From the NCBI RefSeq assembly GCF_003429565.1, contig NZ_QUAK01000037.1, positions 1-49,980 on the forward strand: DNA of 49,980 nt, written 5' to 3'. Within the stretch, counting starts at the first letter, position 1; each line of letters starts with the position of its first letter. Both the position numbers and the translations under genes were made by a program. Below the pieces are notes generated by a model that saw nothing but the letters and a program-made list of their open reading frames with translations, searched no databases and was not told where the DNA came from. Origin of the DNA: Streptomyces triticagri. Lineage in GTDB: Bacteria > Actinomycetota > Actinomycetes > Streptomycetales > Streptomycetaceae. This document shows positions 15,201-24,066 of this stretch, piece after piece.

Positions 15201-15241
15201 AGGTACGTGTCCGCGGACTTACGTACAGGTACGTGTCCGCG
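15201..15241 (+). repeat. 15-bp direct repeat with TACGTG motifs upstream of methyltransferase
   Basis: AGGTACGTGTCCGCG occurs at 15201-15215 and 15227-15241, and AGGTACGTG recurs at 15281-15289 just before the next start codon. It could be a regulator site, or a duplication that created it. Confidence 0.5.
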
Positions 15242-15291
15242 AGGCACCGAGCCGTACGTGACGTCCTGCCGGAGCACGCAGAGGTACGTGC

Positions 15292-16383
15292 ATGACGACT
15301 GCCAAACGAGCTGTTGCCCGAGCCCTGTACGGATCGCGCTACGACAGCGTGCCCTGGGCCCAGCGGGTGTACGTCCGGCCGGGCGAGCGTCTCGCCCGTG
15401 AGCTGCAGTGGCAGCTCAGGGTGCGCAGAGCGCCGGTGGTCTCCCTCGACGAGTACCGCAGGCAGGTGCCCGCCGGGGCCATCGAGGAGTTCATCAGCTG
15501 CCATCTGTGCGGGGAGACCCGGCAACAGCCGCTGTTCACGCCCCGCGCCCTGACGGCCCGCGGGCGCACCAAGTGGTCGTACCGCGTGGTGCGTTGTCCG
15601 TCCTGCGGGTTTCTCTACCGCAATCCGAACATCCGGCCGGAACGGCTCGGGGATCTCTACGCGAAGAACTACAGCCAGTTCCTGTCGGGCGGCTACTCGC
15701 GGCGGCGGCAGCGCCGCTACCGGCTGACGATGGAGGCCTTCGACCCGATTCTCACCGACGGCGACAAGCGGCGGCTGCTGGACTTCGGCTGCGGTTCGGG
15801 GCTGTTCCTCGACCTGGCGGAGCAGCGCGGATTCGACGCCCGTGGGGTCGATCTGTCCCCGGACTCGGTCGAGTTGGCCAATCAGCGCCTCACCTCGGCG
15901 ACCGCGTACCACGGTGCGCCCGAGGACGTGCCCGAGGTGGCCGAGGGCGGATTCGATGTGATCACGCTCTGGTCGGTGCTCGCCCATCTGCCGCGCCCCG
16001 TCGACGACTTCACGAAGTTCCGCGAGCTGCTCGCGCCCGGTGGAGTGCTGCTGCTGCTCACGGTGAACGCCGCGTCCCTGCACCTGAAGGCGTACGGCTC
16101 GGACTGGAACGGCTTCACCCGCAACCACCTGATGTTCTACTCCTCGTCGACGCTGCCGCTGCTGCTGCGGAAGGCGGGCTTCGCGGGTGTCACCTTCGCT
16201 CCGTTCTACGGCGACACCATCGAGTCCGGCACCACCCGGCTGCCCGAGACGCTGCGCCGGCGGCTGCGGCGCAGCGTGGCGGCGAGCGACGGCGGCAACA
16301 TGATGCGCGCGATGGCGTTCGCCGACCGGCAGGCCGTGGAGCGGTGGGGGCCGGGGCGCGAGGTGGTGCGGCTCGACGGCTGA
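15292..16383 (+). CDS. Class I SAM-dependent methyltransferase with zinc-ribbon
   Basis: 363 aa; AGAGG lies about 8 nt before the ATG. A zinc-ribbon-like pair (CHLCGE near residue 70, CPSCGF near 103) precedes the Rossmann methyltransferase domain. SAM motif I is LLDFGCGSG (about 162-170), acidic motif ARGVDLS (about 185-191), and post-motif LLAPGGVLLLLT (about 246-257). This two-part architecture (Cys ribbon plus Methyltransf_23) is typical of sugar or natural-product C/O-methyltransferases, and here the substrate is unknown. It is convergent with crcB, only 10 bp between stops. Confidence 0.88.
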   Translation: MTTAKRAVARALYGSRYDSVPWAQRVYVRPGERLARELQWQLRVRRAPVVSLDEYRRQVPAGAIEEFISCHLCGETRQQPLFTPRALTARGRTKWSYRVVRCPSCGFLYRNPNIRPERLGDLYAKNYSQFLSGGYSRRRQRRYRLTMEAFDPILTDGDKRRLLDFGCGSGLFLDLAEQRGFDARGVDLSPDSVELANQRLTSATAYHGAPEDVPEVAEGGFDVITLWSVLAHLPRPVDDFTKFRELLAPGGVLLLLTVNAASLHLKAYGSDWNGFTRNHLMFYSSSTLPLLLRKAGFAGVTFAPFYGDTIESGTTRLPETLRRRLRRSVAASDGGNMMRAMAFADRQAVERWGPGREVVRLDG

Positions 16384-16393
16384 CCCGGCGGGC

Positions 16394-16768
16394 TCACGCC
16401 CACAGCGACTCCGCCACCGCCACCCCCGCGAAGGCCGCCCCCGCGCCCGCGACCACGCTCGCCGTCACATTGGCGAGGGCGTAGAAGCGGGCGCGGGTCT
16501 CGAGCAGCCGCAGCGTCTCGTACGAGAACGTCGAGTACGTGGTGAGGGCGCCGCACAGGCCGGTGCCGAGCAGGAGCTGCCAGTGCGAGGAGGCCGCGCC
16601 GGCCAGGGCGGCGCCGGTGAGCAGGCCGAGTATCAGGCAGCCGGCCAGATTCACCGCGAAGGTGCCCCAGGGGAAGACGGTGTCGTGCCGGCTCTGCACG
16701 GTCCGGTCGGTGAGGTAGCGCAGGGGTGCGCCGACCGCGCCGCCGATGATCACCAGGAGCCAGTTCAT
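16394..16768 (-). CDS. crcB: Fluoride exporter subunit CrcB/FluC (second copy)
   Basis: 124 aa with four membrane helices. Family motifs [14 protein letters not shown] (about 9-22), NLAGCLILG (about 40-48) and [13 protein letters not shown] (about 72-84, with the conserved Thr/Phe/Ser around the fluoride path). FluC channels are antiparallel dimers; actinobacteria often encode two oppositely oriented paralogues, as here. The start overlaps the stop of the DUF190 gene (ATGA), so all three genes are translationally coupled. Confidence 0.95.
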   Translation of the reverse strand: MNWLLVIIGGAVGAPLRYLTDRTVQSRHDTVFPWGTFAVNLAGCLILGLLTGAALAGAASSHWQLLLGTGLCGALTTYSTFSYETLRLLETRARFYALANVTASVVAGAGAAFAGVAVAESLWA

Positions 16769-17190
16769 GCCTCGCGCTCCCTGCCCACGTACCGGATGAC
16801 CTCGCAGTCGTCGAGGATCACCAGGCCCTCGCCGACCAGCTCGTCGAGCTGCGGCAGGAAGGCGCGCAGGCGCTCGTGGTCGTCCACGACGACGATCGCC
16901 ACGGGCAGGTCCTCGCTGAGCGAAAGGAGCCGGTGGGTGTGGATCAGCGAGGAGGCGCCGAAGCCCTCGATGCCGCGGAACACGCTGGCGCCGGCCAGGC
17001 CGGCCTGGTGCGCGCGGTGCACGATCTCCGTGTAGAGCGGGCGGTGGTGCCACTGGTCGCTCTCACCGACGAAGACGGTGACGCGCAGTGCGGTGCCGGT
17101 CAGGCGGGTGGTTCCCGGGGGCGTTCTGTGGTCCGCGGCGGGCGTCGTACGATCCGCCGCGGGCGTCGTGGCGTCGTCGTCGGGCGTCAT
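16765..17190 (-). CDS. DUF190-family protein between two crcB genes
   Basis: 141 aa from ATG at 17190, with GGAGGAG just upstream. The domain (about 33-135) is PII-like: [23 protein letters not shown] split over residues 36-58, then [15 protein letters not shown] and [10 protein letters not shown], the DUF190 signature. The N-terminus has a Thr/Pro/Ala repeat (TTPAAD twice). The family is known mainly from its association with crcB, where a regulatory or sensing role is suspected. It overlaps both neighbours by 4 nt. Confidence 0.92.
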   Translation of the reverse strand: MTPDDDATTPAADRTTPAADHRTPPGTTRLTGTALRVTVFVGESDQWHHRPLYTEIVHRAHQAGLAGASVFRGIEGFGASSLIHTHRLLSLSEDLPVAIVVVDDHERLRAFLPQLDELVGEGLVILDDCEVIRYVGREREA

Positions 17191-17738
17191 CGGCTCCTCC
17201 GTTCCAGGGCGCGGCGGGTCAGCCACGCCGCGAGTGCGACGGCGGCGAGCGCGGCCGCCGGTGTGGCCACCAGACAGGCGAGACCGCGGGCCGGTTCCGC
17301 CGCGTCCACCAGGCGTTCGACGTCCACCGCGTACGTCGAGAAGGTGGTGAATCCGCCGAGCACCCCGGTCCCGAAGAACGGCCGGACCAGGCGGTGCGCC
17401 GCCCACACCTCGGTGAGCAGCACCATGAAGACACCCATCACCGCGCAGCCGGCGACGTTCACGCAGAAGGTGGTCCAGGGGAATCCGCCCGCCGGTGTCG
17501 GCCACAGGAGCTGCGCCGCGTAGCGGGCGGTGGCGCCGAGCGCGCCGCCGAGCGCCACCGCGGCGACCACGGGCCACTGACCGCGCAGCGCCGACGGGCG
17601 GCGTGCGGTGCGTACGGAAGGCCGTGGGCCGGCCTCGGGAGCGGGACCCGGACCGAGATCGGGATCGATGTCGCCGGCGCCGGGTGCGGGCCCCGCGGGT
17701 CGGGCGCCGAAGGCACTCTCGGGAACTGACTCGGGCAT
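17187..17738 (-). CDS. crcB: Fluoride exporter subunit CrcB/FluC (first copy)
   Basis: 183 aa from ATG at 17738 (AGGAG 4-5 nt upstream). A disordered N-terminal extension of about 60 residues rich in Pro/Gly/Asp precedes the four-helix channel: [15 protein letters not shown] (about 73-87), NVAGCAVMG (about 106-114) and [12 protein letters not shown] (about 138-149). It is the first gene of the crcB-DUF190-crcB operon. I looked for a fluoride riboswitch upstream and did not find its conserved core. Confidence 0.92.
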   Translation of the reverse strand: MPESVPESAFGARPAGPAPGAGDIDPDLGPGPAPEAGPRPSVRTARRPSALRGQWPVVAAVALGGALGATARYAAQLLWPTPAGGFPWTTFCVNVAGCAVMGVFMVLLTEVWAAHRLVRPFFGTGVLGGFTTFSTYAVDVERLVDAAEPARGLACLVATPAAALAAVALAAWLTRRALERRSR

Positions 17739-18008
17739 GCGTCTCCTACTCGCGCGTCGCCCCGCCGACGTCCCGGGCGGGACGCGCAGGGCAGGCTTCG
17801 CCACAAGCAGGGACCGTTGGCGGAGGAATCCGCGGTTCGGGTACGGCGGGCCCCACCGCCGCGCGACGGCCTTCGGTCGCCGGTACTGCCGGACGGGTCC
17901 TGGGACGCGCTCGACCCAGGGTAGCTCCGGCGGACGGCGCGCTCACCTCGGCGCGGGGCCGGTCCCGTACGCCCCTGTCGTCGCGGCCGCGCGCCCGCCG
18001 GCCGCCCG
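17739..18008. other. Intergenic region upstream of the crcB operon
   Basis: 270 bp between the crcB start and the GntR remnant. No supported gene, and no recognised riboswitch. It should hold the crcB promoter. Confidence 0.5.
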
Positions 18009-18320
18009 TCACACCGCCTGCAACCGCTCCAGCGTGCCCCGCAGCTCCTCCCGCAGCACCCGCCCCGCCGCATCCGCGTCCCCGCGGACGACCGCCTCGA
18101 CCAGGGCGGCATGGCTCGCGTCCCCGTGCGCGGGATCGGCCGCACGCAGCTCGAGCAGGTCGAGCAGCTCGGTCAGACCGCTCTGCAGTACGGGCACGAA
18201 CTCCTCGAAGAGGCCGGTGAGCACGGGATTGTGGGCGGCACCGACCACCGCGGCGTGCAGCGCGATATCGCCGACCCCTGGGGGGGGAGCACCGGACAGA
18301 TGCGCGGTGGGCGCGTTCAC
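18009..18320 (-). pseudogene. C-terminal remnant of a GntR/FadR-type regulator (FCD domain)
   Basis: The last 87 codons (18009-18272) match the second half of an FCD ligand-binding domain: ALHAAVVGAAHNPVLTGLF, then SHAALVEAVVRGDADAAGRV with the conserved His, ending ERLQAV. The N-terminal winged helix and the first half of the FCD domain are missing; upstream translations in all three frames show no GntR HTH. A GTG at 18320 could in principle start a 103-aa product. An 8-G tract at 18282-18289 lies right at the point where homology ends, so a frameshift or sequencing slip is possible, though the upstream sequence does not restore the family. Confidence 0.6.
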
Positions 18321-18674
18321 CGGGGCGCGGTACCCTCGCTGACGGCGTCCCCGGCGATCGGGCGACGCACGAAGGCAGCGACCGGCACGGCACGGACCGA
18401 GTCGGCCGAGACGTCGAAGCGTGGGACGGAGGTGGTCGCGATGCGTGGCGAGCCTCCCAGTCGACGAGCACCTCGCGGCACCGCAGCCCTCCCGTGTACG
18501 ACGGCGGCCCGGGCCCTTCACTCCTGAGCTGCGCCTGACCGGCGATCCCCTCTGTGCGGAGCGCAGGACCGGAACCCGCAGCCGGAACCCCCGCATGCGA
18601 TGCCCGCGATGTGTCCCCGACCGCCCGTTTGCCGTGCCGCGCCTCCCCGCGGCCGTACCGAGGACAGACATCCC
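18321..18674. other. Region upstream of mgtE without a supported gene
   Basis: About 350 bp. I see neither the missing part of the GntR regulator nor a magnesium-sensing M-box. Frames here are open only because of high GC. Confidence 0.5.
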
Positions 18675-20087
18675 ATGCCGCAGCCGCCCATCCAGGACGC
18701 CGAGGGCACCCGGCCCGACGAGGCACGCCCGCCCATGGCCACCGACGTGCACGCCGAACTGCCCCAGTCCCTCAAGGATCTGATCGAGAATCAGGAACTG
18801 CACGCCGCCCTCGAGTGGCTGGAGACCAATCCGCCGCACCTGATCGCGGACGAGCTCGCCCGGATGGACGCCGTCGACGCCGGCGTCGCCTTCCGCCTCC
18901 TGGACAAGGACCGGGCGCTCACCGTCTTCGAGGAGCTGGAGCCGGTCGACCAGCAGCAGATCCTGGAGGGGCTGCGCGACCACTCCTTCCTGGAGCTTGT
19001 CGAGTCGATGGCGCCGGACGACCGCGCCCGGATGCTCCGCGAGGCACCCGCGAAGGTCGCCAAGCGGGTCCTGGCCGGCCTCAGCACCCACGAACGCCGC
19101 ATGACGTCCGCGCTGCTCGGCTACCCCGAGGGCTCCGCGGGCCGCTACATGACGCCCGAAGTCGTCGCCCTCGCCCAGGATCTGACGGTGCAGCAGGCCC
19201 TGGAGACCGTACGCAGCAAAGGCCCGCACGCCGAGACCGTGTACACACTCCCGGTGGTCGACCGCGGCCGCCGCCTCACCGGCATCGTGGAGCTGCGCGA
19301 GCTGGTGCTCAGCGCCCCGGACGCGATGGTCTCCGACCTGGTCGTCACCGAACCTGCCTTCGCGTACGCGGGCGACCCGGCCGAGCAGGCGTCCCGCCTG
19401 ATGCGCGAGACGAACGACCTGAACCTGCCGGTGGTCGACAGCGAACGCCGGCTCGTCGGCCTGCTCACCATCGACGACGCGGTCGAGGTCATCGAGGCGG
19501 CCGACACCGAGGACATGGCCCGGCAGTCCGGTGCCAGCCCCTGGTCGGGGCACTACATGGCGACCGGCGTCTGGCGCCTGGCCCGCTACCGCGCCCTGTG
19601 GCTGAGCCTGCTCCTGGTCGCGGCGACGCTCACGGTCTCGGTGACACAGCTCTTCGAGGGCACCCTCGAAGAGGTCGCGGCTCTCGCCATGTTCATCCCC
19701 ATGCTGATCGGCGCCGGCGGCAACGCGGGCGCCCAGGCCGCCACCGCCTGCGTGCGGGCGCTCGCGGTCGGCGAGGTGCGCGGCTCCGACCTGTTCAAGG
19801 TGATCTGGCGCGAGGCCCGGGTCGGACTCGTGCTCGGTTCGCTGCTCGCGGTGCTCGGCCTGGTGGTCGGCACCCTGTTCGTGAACGCGAAGGTGGCCGT
19901 CGTCGTCGCCATCACGCTCGTACTGATCTGCGCCTGGGCCGCCACCATCGGCGGCACCATGCCGCTGCTCGCCAAGCGGCTGCGCATCGACCCGGCGGTG
20001 GTCTCGGCCCCCATGGTCACCACCCTGGTCGACGCGACCGGTCTGGTCATCTACTTCCTCACCGCCAAGGCCGTCATGGGCGTGTAG
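18675..20087 (+). CDS. mgtE: MgtE magnesium transporter
   Basis: 470 aa. The cytoplasmic N-domain (about 25-150, repeating helices such as LADELARMDAVDAGVAFRLL) is followed by two CBS domains (about 155-275: MTPEVVALAQDLTVQQAL, LPVVDSERRLVGLLTIDDA). Five membrane helices (about 305-465) include the pore motif IGAGGNAGAQ and the ion-site region FIPMLIGAGG. The CBS/N domains gate the channel according to cytosolic Mg2+. A second in-frame ATG lies at 18735. The 3' end overlaps the convergent MFS gene by 37 bp. Confidence 0.95.
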   Translation: MPQPPIQDAEGTRPDEARPPMATDVHAELPQSLKDLIENQELHAALEWLETNPPHLIADELARMDAVDAGVAFRLLDKDRALTVFEELEPVDQQQILEGLRDHSFLELVESMAPDDRARMLREAPAKVAKRVLAGLSTHERRMTSALLGYPEGSAGRYMTPEVVALAQDLTVQQALETVRSKGPHAETVYTLPVVDRGRRLTGIVELRELVLSAPDAMVSDLVVTEPAFAYAGDPAEQASRLMRETNDLNLPVVDSERRLVGLLTIDDAVEVIEAADTEDMARQSGASPWSGHYMATGVWRLARYRALWLSLLLVAATLTVSVTQLFEGTLEEVAALAMFIPMLIGAGGNAGAQAATACVRALAVGEVRGSDLFKVIWREARVGLVLGSLLAVLGLVVGTLFVNAKVAVVVAITLVLICAWAATIGGTMPLLAKRLRIDPAVVSAPMVTTLVDATGLVIYFLTAKAVMGV

Positions 20088-21307
20088 GCGGCGTCCGGCT
20101 CGCCGCGCCGCCCCTCGGCCCACAGCGCCGCGGGGCCCATCGCCCAGGCGGCCGCCAGGAAGACGACGCCGAGCAGCACCCAGCCCGCCGGCCCGAGACC
20201 GATCAGCAGGGAGGTCAGCAGCAGCGGCCCCGCGGTACGGGCCACGGTGACACCCGTACCGAAGAAGCCCTGGTACTCACCGATGCTCCCGGCCGGAGCG
20301 AGCTCGAAGCTGATCTGCCAGGACCCGGCGGAGTGCAGCATCTCGCCCCACACCAGGGTCCCGGACGCGATCACCAGGAGCGCGGCCGCCACCCAGGGCC
20401 CACCGACCCCGGAGAACGCAAAGATCCCGCAGGTCACGAGCATGATCAGGCCCGACCTCCGGAGCGCTCGCCCGGCGGTCCGCAGCCCGCTGACGCCCTT
20501 GGCGGTACGCACCTGGAACAGCATCACCGCACCGGTGTTGAGGATGAACAGGGCCGAGACCAGCCACTCGGGCGCGCTGGTGCGCTCCACGATCCACAGC
20601 GGCAGACCCACGCTGAGCAGCGGCATCCGCAGCAGCAGCACGGTGTTGACGAGCGTCACCAGGGCGTACGGCCGGTCCCGCAGCACGGCCCGCCCGGCGC
20701 CCTGCCGTCCGGCTCCCGCCGGCGCGACCACCGGCAGCCGGAGCAGTACGAGGGCGCATCCGGCGAAGCTCACCGCGTCCAGCGCGAACACCGCCAGATA
20801 CGCCGCCTCGGTCCCGGCATGCAGCGCGAGCCCGCCCATCGCCGCACCGACGGCGAGCCCGGCGTTCAGCGTCGACTGCAGATGCGCCAGCGCGCCCGTG
20901 CGCTCCTCCTTGGGGACGAGCCCGGCCAGCAGCGCCTGCCGCGCGGCGGCAAGCCCCGACTGAGCACTCGCGTACAGACAGGCGGCGATCAGAAACGGTA
21001 CGAAGTCCCGTACGACCAGGAACGACGCGACCGCGACACTGGTCGCAAGCGCGAGCAGCACCGCGGTCCCGCGCGGCCCGCGCCGGTCGGCGAGCCGCCC
21101 GAGCGGCACCCCGACGACCGACCCGATCCCCCAGGCCACGGTCAGCCCGAGCCCGATCCGCGCCGGGGCGAGCCCGACGACATGGGTGAAGTACAGGGCC
21201 GACGTGACGTAGTACGCCCCGTCCCCCACGGAATTGCTCAACTGGGCCCCGGCCAGGACCCGTTGCACCCCGGCCGGCGGCAATACTTCCCGAACCCACT
21301 GCACCAT
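20051..21307 (-). CDS. MFS transporter
   Basis: About 418 aa with 12 predicted hydrophobic segments. MFS motif A is seen as GRLADRRGPRGTA after the second helix; the second half has a weaker copy. Similar to Streptomyces MFS exporters of the macrolide/BCR-like type; the substrate is unknown. I place the start at the ATG at 21307 (MVQWVREV); in-frame starts at 21337 (ATG) and 21355 (GTG) are alternatives, none with a good ribosome site. An operator-like palindrome TGGTCCAATACCA covers 21342-21354. The 3' end overlaps mgtE tail to tail. Confidence 0.9.
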   Translation of the reverse strand: MVQWVREVLPPAGVQRVLAGAQLSNSVGDGAYYVTSALYFTHVVGLAPARIGLGLTVAWGIGSVVGVPLGRLADRRGPRGTAVLLALATSVAVASFLVVRDFVPFLIAACLYASAQSGLAAARQALLAGLVPKEERTGALAHLQSTLNAGLAVGAAMGGLALHAGTEAAYLAVFALDAVSFAGCALVLLRLPVVAPAGAGRQGAGRAVLRDRPYALVTLVNTVLLLRMPLLSVGLPLWIVERTSAPEWLVSALFILNTGAVMLFQVRTAKGVSGLRTAGRALRRSGLIMLVTCGIFAFSGVGGPWVAAALLVIASGTLVWGEMLHSAGSWQISFELAPAGSIGEYQGFFGTGVTVARTAGPLLLTSLLIGLGPAGWVLLGVVFLAAAWAMGPAALWAEGRRGEPDAAYTPMTALAVRK

Positions 21308-21341
21308 GCCTCGACGGTACGACCGAATTGGCTCCATCCTC

Positions 21342-21354
21342 TGGTCCAATACCA
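21342..21354. promoter_or_regulatory. GntR-type palindrome upstream of the MFS gene
   Basis: TGGTCCAATACCA has symmetric TGGT/ACCA arms, the general pattern of FadR-subfamily GntR operators. Only a GntR remnant is in the neighbourhood. Function inferred. Confidence 0.35.
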
Positions 21355-21394
21355 CCAGACTTCATTGGGCCACTTTCCACCACCGCCCAATCCC

Positions 21395-21530
21395 AGCCCG
21401 TCCGGCGTACCTTCCAGCCCTCCGGCGTACTTTCCAGCCCGTCCGGCGTACTTTTCAGCCCGTCCGGCGTTTGAGGACAAGGCCCGCCAGGGCCGGCGTA
21501 TTTTTCAGCCCGTCCGGCGTTTGAGGACAA
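21395..21530. repeat. Dispersed Streptomyces repeat, tandemly truncated array
   Basis: Full units of GTCCGGCGTTTGAGGAC at 21462-21478 and 21512-21528. They are preceded by shortened units (TCCGGCGTAC followed by TTTTCCAGCCC-like spacers) near 21402-21452. The same repeat (with C for T) occurs three times near 40350-40443. This repeat is abundant between Streptomyces genes; nothing else is seen in the 260-bp gap. Confidence 0.7.
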
Positions 21531-21623
21531 AGAACGGCACCCCAGCAGGACCGCCAGGTCAAACCCTCACCCCCCACCGGCAGGTGGCAGGCGCAGGCGC
21601 CCCGCATCCGCCATCATCGAGCC

Positions 21624-22223
21624 ATGAAGAACGCAACCATCCACCTCGCCCAGGAGCCACACGCAGACGCCCTCCTAGGCAGGAGCCCGCTCGCCGCCCT
21701 CACCGGCATGCTCCTCGACCAGCAGGTCCCCATGGAATGGGCCTTCGCCGGCCCGTACACCATCGCCACCCGCCTGGGCCGAGACGACCTCGACGCCCAC
21801 GAGATCGCCGCGTACGACCCGGACGCCTTCGCGAACCTCCTCTCCGAGAAGCCCGCCGTACACCGCTACCCGGGCTCGATGGCCGGCCGCATCCAGCAGC
21901 TCTGCCAGTACCTCGTCGACGAGTACGACGGCGACCCGGAGGCCGTCTGGCGCGACGCCGGCTCCGGCAAGGAGCTGCTCGCCCGCCTCAAGGCCCTGCC
22001 CGGCTACGGCGACCAGAAGGCCAGGATCTTCCTCGCCCTGCTCGGCAAGCAGTACGGCGTACGCCCCACGGGCTGGCGCGAGGCGGCCGGCGCGTACGGC
22101 GAGAAGGACTCGTTCCGCTCAGCCGCGGACATCACCGGCCCCGAGACCCTGGCCAAGGTCCGCGCCCACAAGCAGGAGGCCAAGGCCGCCGCGAAGGCCG
22201 CGAAGGCCAAGCCCAAGGCCTGA
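21624..22223 (+). CDS. HhH-GPD base-excision DNA glycosylase family protein
   Basis: 199 aa. N-terminal LLDQQVPMEWAFAGPYTI (about 30-47) is the usual start of the AlkA/EndoIII-like helical domain. The hairpin-helix-hairpin is LKALPGYGDQKARIFLALL (about 122-140). The Lys of the bifunctional enzymes is replaced by Gln in GDQKA, and the catalytic Asp region is RPTGWREAAG, so the enzyme may be monofunctional or atypical. It ends in a Lys/Ala-rich tail that could bind DNA. This short actinobacterial version is common and its substrate uncertain. Transcribed divergently from the MFS gene. Confidence 0.85.
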   Translation: MKNATIHLAQEPHADALLGRSPLAALTGMLLDQQVPMEWAFAGPYTIATRLGRDDLDAHEIAAYDPDAFANLLSEKPAVHRYPGSMAGRIQQLCQYLVDEYDGDPEAVWRDAGSGKELLARLKALPGYGDQKARIFLALLGKQYGVRPTGWREAAGAYGEKDSFRSAADITGPETLAKVRAHKQEAKAAAKAAKAKPKA

Positions 22224-22397
22224 CCTGGCACCTTCCGCACGCCGACCCGGCGGGTCCCCGTCCGCCATCGGGGCGGTTCCACCCGCACCTCCCGCCGCGC
22301 GGTCTTCCGCCGCCCCACCGTGATCGCTACGTTCCCCCCAGCCTCGTGTCCACACGACCGAGCACCGTGTCCACCACGCATGGGGAGGGACCCACCA

Positions 22398-23990
22398 GTG
22401 AAGTCCGCAGCCCGCGCACCGAGAACCACCCGCCGTACCACCGCCGCACTCGCCGCAGCCGCCCTCACCGCACCCCTGCTGCTCACCGCCGCAGGCCCGG
22501 CCACCGCCGACCGTGGCCACGGCCCCGGCCACGGCGACCCGGCGAAGGACGCGCGCAAGCTCAGCCGGGAGCTCGTCCGGGACTCCTCCGCCCGCGGCGC
22601 GTACCGCCACCTCGAGCGCTTCCAGCGGATCGCGGACGCCAACTCCGGCCACCGCGCGGCCGGTTCACCCGGTCACGACGCCTCCGCCGCGTACGTGTAC
22701 AAGCTCCTCCGCAAGGCCGGCTACCGCGTCAGCTACGACACCTTCCGCTTCACCTACACCGAGACCCTCGCCGAGAAGCTGGCCGTCGTCTCGCCCGAGG
22801 CCCGTGACGTGGACATCGAGTCCATGACGTACACCAAGTCGACCCCGGAGGGCGGCGTGCAGGCCGCGCTGGCGCACGTGCCGACCGACGAGACCACCGG
22901 TTGCGAGGCCGAGGACTACGCGGCGGGCGACTACGACGGGAAGATCGCCCTGATCCAGCGCGGCGCCTGCTCGTTCGCCGAGAAGCAGGCCGCGGCCGCC
23001 GACGCGGGCGCGATCGGCGCGATCATCTACAACAACGAGGAGGGCGCGCTCTCCGGCACCATCGGCAGCACCGACGACGCGAGGATCCCGACCGGCGGCA
23101 TCACCCAGGAGGAGGGCGAGAAACTCGCCGCCGCGGCGGACGCGGGCGAGGTCGTGGTGAATCTCGAGGTCCGCGAGCTGCAGGAGGAGCGCGAGACCCG
23201 CAACGTCATCGCGGAGACCCGCGGCGGCAAGTCCGACAACACCGTGATGCTCGGCGCCCACCTCGACTCGGTCACCGAGGGCCCGGGCATCAACGACAAC
23301 GCCTCCGGGACCGCGGGCCTCCTCGAAGTCGCCCTGGAACTCGCCCAGGAGACCCGCAGCCACCCCCACAAGCAGCCGCGCAACAAGGTCCGCTTCGCCC
23401 TCTGGTCCGCCGAGGAGAACGGCCTCGTCGGCTCCGAGAAGTACGTCGAGAAGCTCACCGACGCCCAGCGCGAGAACATCGCCCTGTACCTCAACTTCGA
23501 CATGATCGCCTCGCCCAACGCCGCCCAGTTCGTCTACGACGGCGACGACTCCGACAACGACGGCGAGGGTCCGGGCCCGGAGGGCTCGGCCCAACTCGAG
23601 CGCGACATCACGGAGTTCCTCGATCGCCGCGGCGAGCCGCACGAGGGCACCGACTTCGACGGCCGCTCGGACTACGGCCCGTTCATCGAGGCCGGCATCC
23701 CGGCCGGCGGCACCTTCACCGGCGCCGAGGGCATCAAGACCGAGGACCAGGCGGCGAAGTACGGCGGCGAGGCCGGCGTCGCCTACGACGCGTGCTACCA
23801 CTCGGCCTGCGACGACCTGGACAACATCGACATGAGGTCGTTCGACGTGAACATCGACGTCATCGCGAACGCGGTCGGCACCTACGCCCACGACCAGCGC
23901 TCCCTGACCCGCCCCGTCACCAAGGCCGCCACCGAGGGCACCGCGGGCAGCGGCGGCCTGCACTCGGCGCACGACCGGGCCCGCAGCTGA
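22398..23990 (+). CDS. Secreted M28-family aminopeptidase with PA domain
   Basis: 530 aa from GTG at 22398, chosen for GGAGGGA 8 nt upstream. A signal peptide has a basic RRTT start, hydrophobic core AALAAAALTAPLLL and a likely AxA cleavage near ATA-DRG (about 38). A PA insert lies about 150-260 (GKIALIQRGACSFAEK). Zinc ligands of the M28 domain: GAHLDSV (about 285), INDNASG (about 296), the catalytic pair EENG (about 340), FDMIASP (about 370) and CYHSACDD (about 466). Such enzymes release amino acids from peptides outside the cell. Monocistronic and followed by a strong hairpin terminator. Confidence 0.95.
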   Translation: MKSAARAPRTTRRTTAALAAAALTAPLLLTAAGPATADRGHGPGHGDPAKDARKLSRELVRDSSARGAYRHLERFQRIADANSGHRAAGSPGHDASAAYVYKLLRKAGYRVSYDTFRFTYTETLAEKLAVVSPEARDVDIESMTYTKSTPEGGVQAALAHVPTDETTGCEAEDYAAGDYDGKIALIQRGACSFAEKQAAAADAGAIGAIIYNNEEGALSGTIGSTDDARIPTGGITQEEGEKLAAAADAGEVVVNLEVRELQEERETRNVIAETRGGKSDNTVMLGAHLDSVTEGPGINDNASGTAGLLEVALELAQETRSHPHKQPRNKVRFALWSAEENGLVGSEKYVEKLTDAQRENIALYLNFDMIASPNAAQFVYDGDDSDNDGEGPGPEGSAQLERDITEFLDRRGEPHEGTDFDGRSDYGPFIEAGIPAGGTFTGAEGIKTEDQAAKYGGEAGVAYDACYHSACDDLDNIDMRSFDVNIDVIANAVGTYAHDQRSLTRPVTKAATEGTAGSGGLHSAHDRARS

Positions 23991-24002
23991 CCGACTTCGC
24001 GG

Positions 24003-24039
24003 GGCCTGAACTCCCCTCTGCCACCAGGGAGTTCAGGCC
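24003..24039. terminator. Bidirectional hairpin between peptidase and HerA-like gene
   Basis: GGCCTGAACTCCC (24003-24015) pairs perfectly with 24027-24039, 11-nt loop, between convergent genes. Confidence 0.8.
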
Positions 24040-24066
24040 TCGCACCGACCATCGGCGCCCCCGGGC

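Noticed and set aside
17739..17900. Fluoride riboswitch upstream of crcB
   Set aside because: The conserved GGN-GAUG and CUGAUG elements with the expected pseudoknot were not found on the reverse strand.
18321..18674. Magnesium M-box upstream of mgtE
   Set aside because: No conserved M-box core is recognisable; sequence is too GC-rich and lacks the expected helices.
18554..22807. 1400-codon rightward frame
   Set aside because: Spans mgtE, the MFS gene, a repeat region and the glycosylase; composition is Arg/Pro/Gly and it exists only because of GC-rich third positions in other frames.
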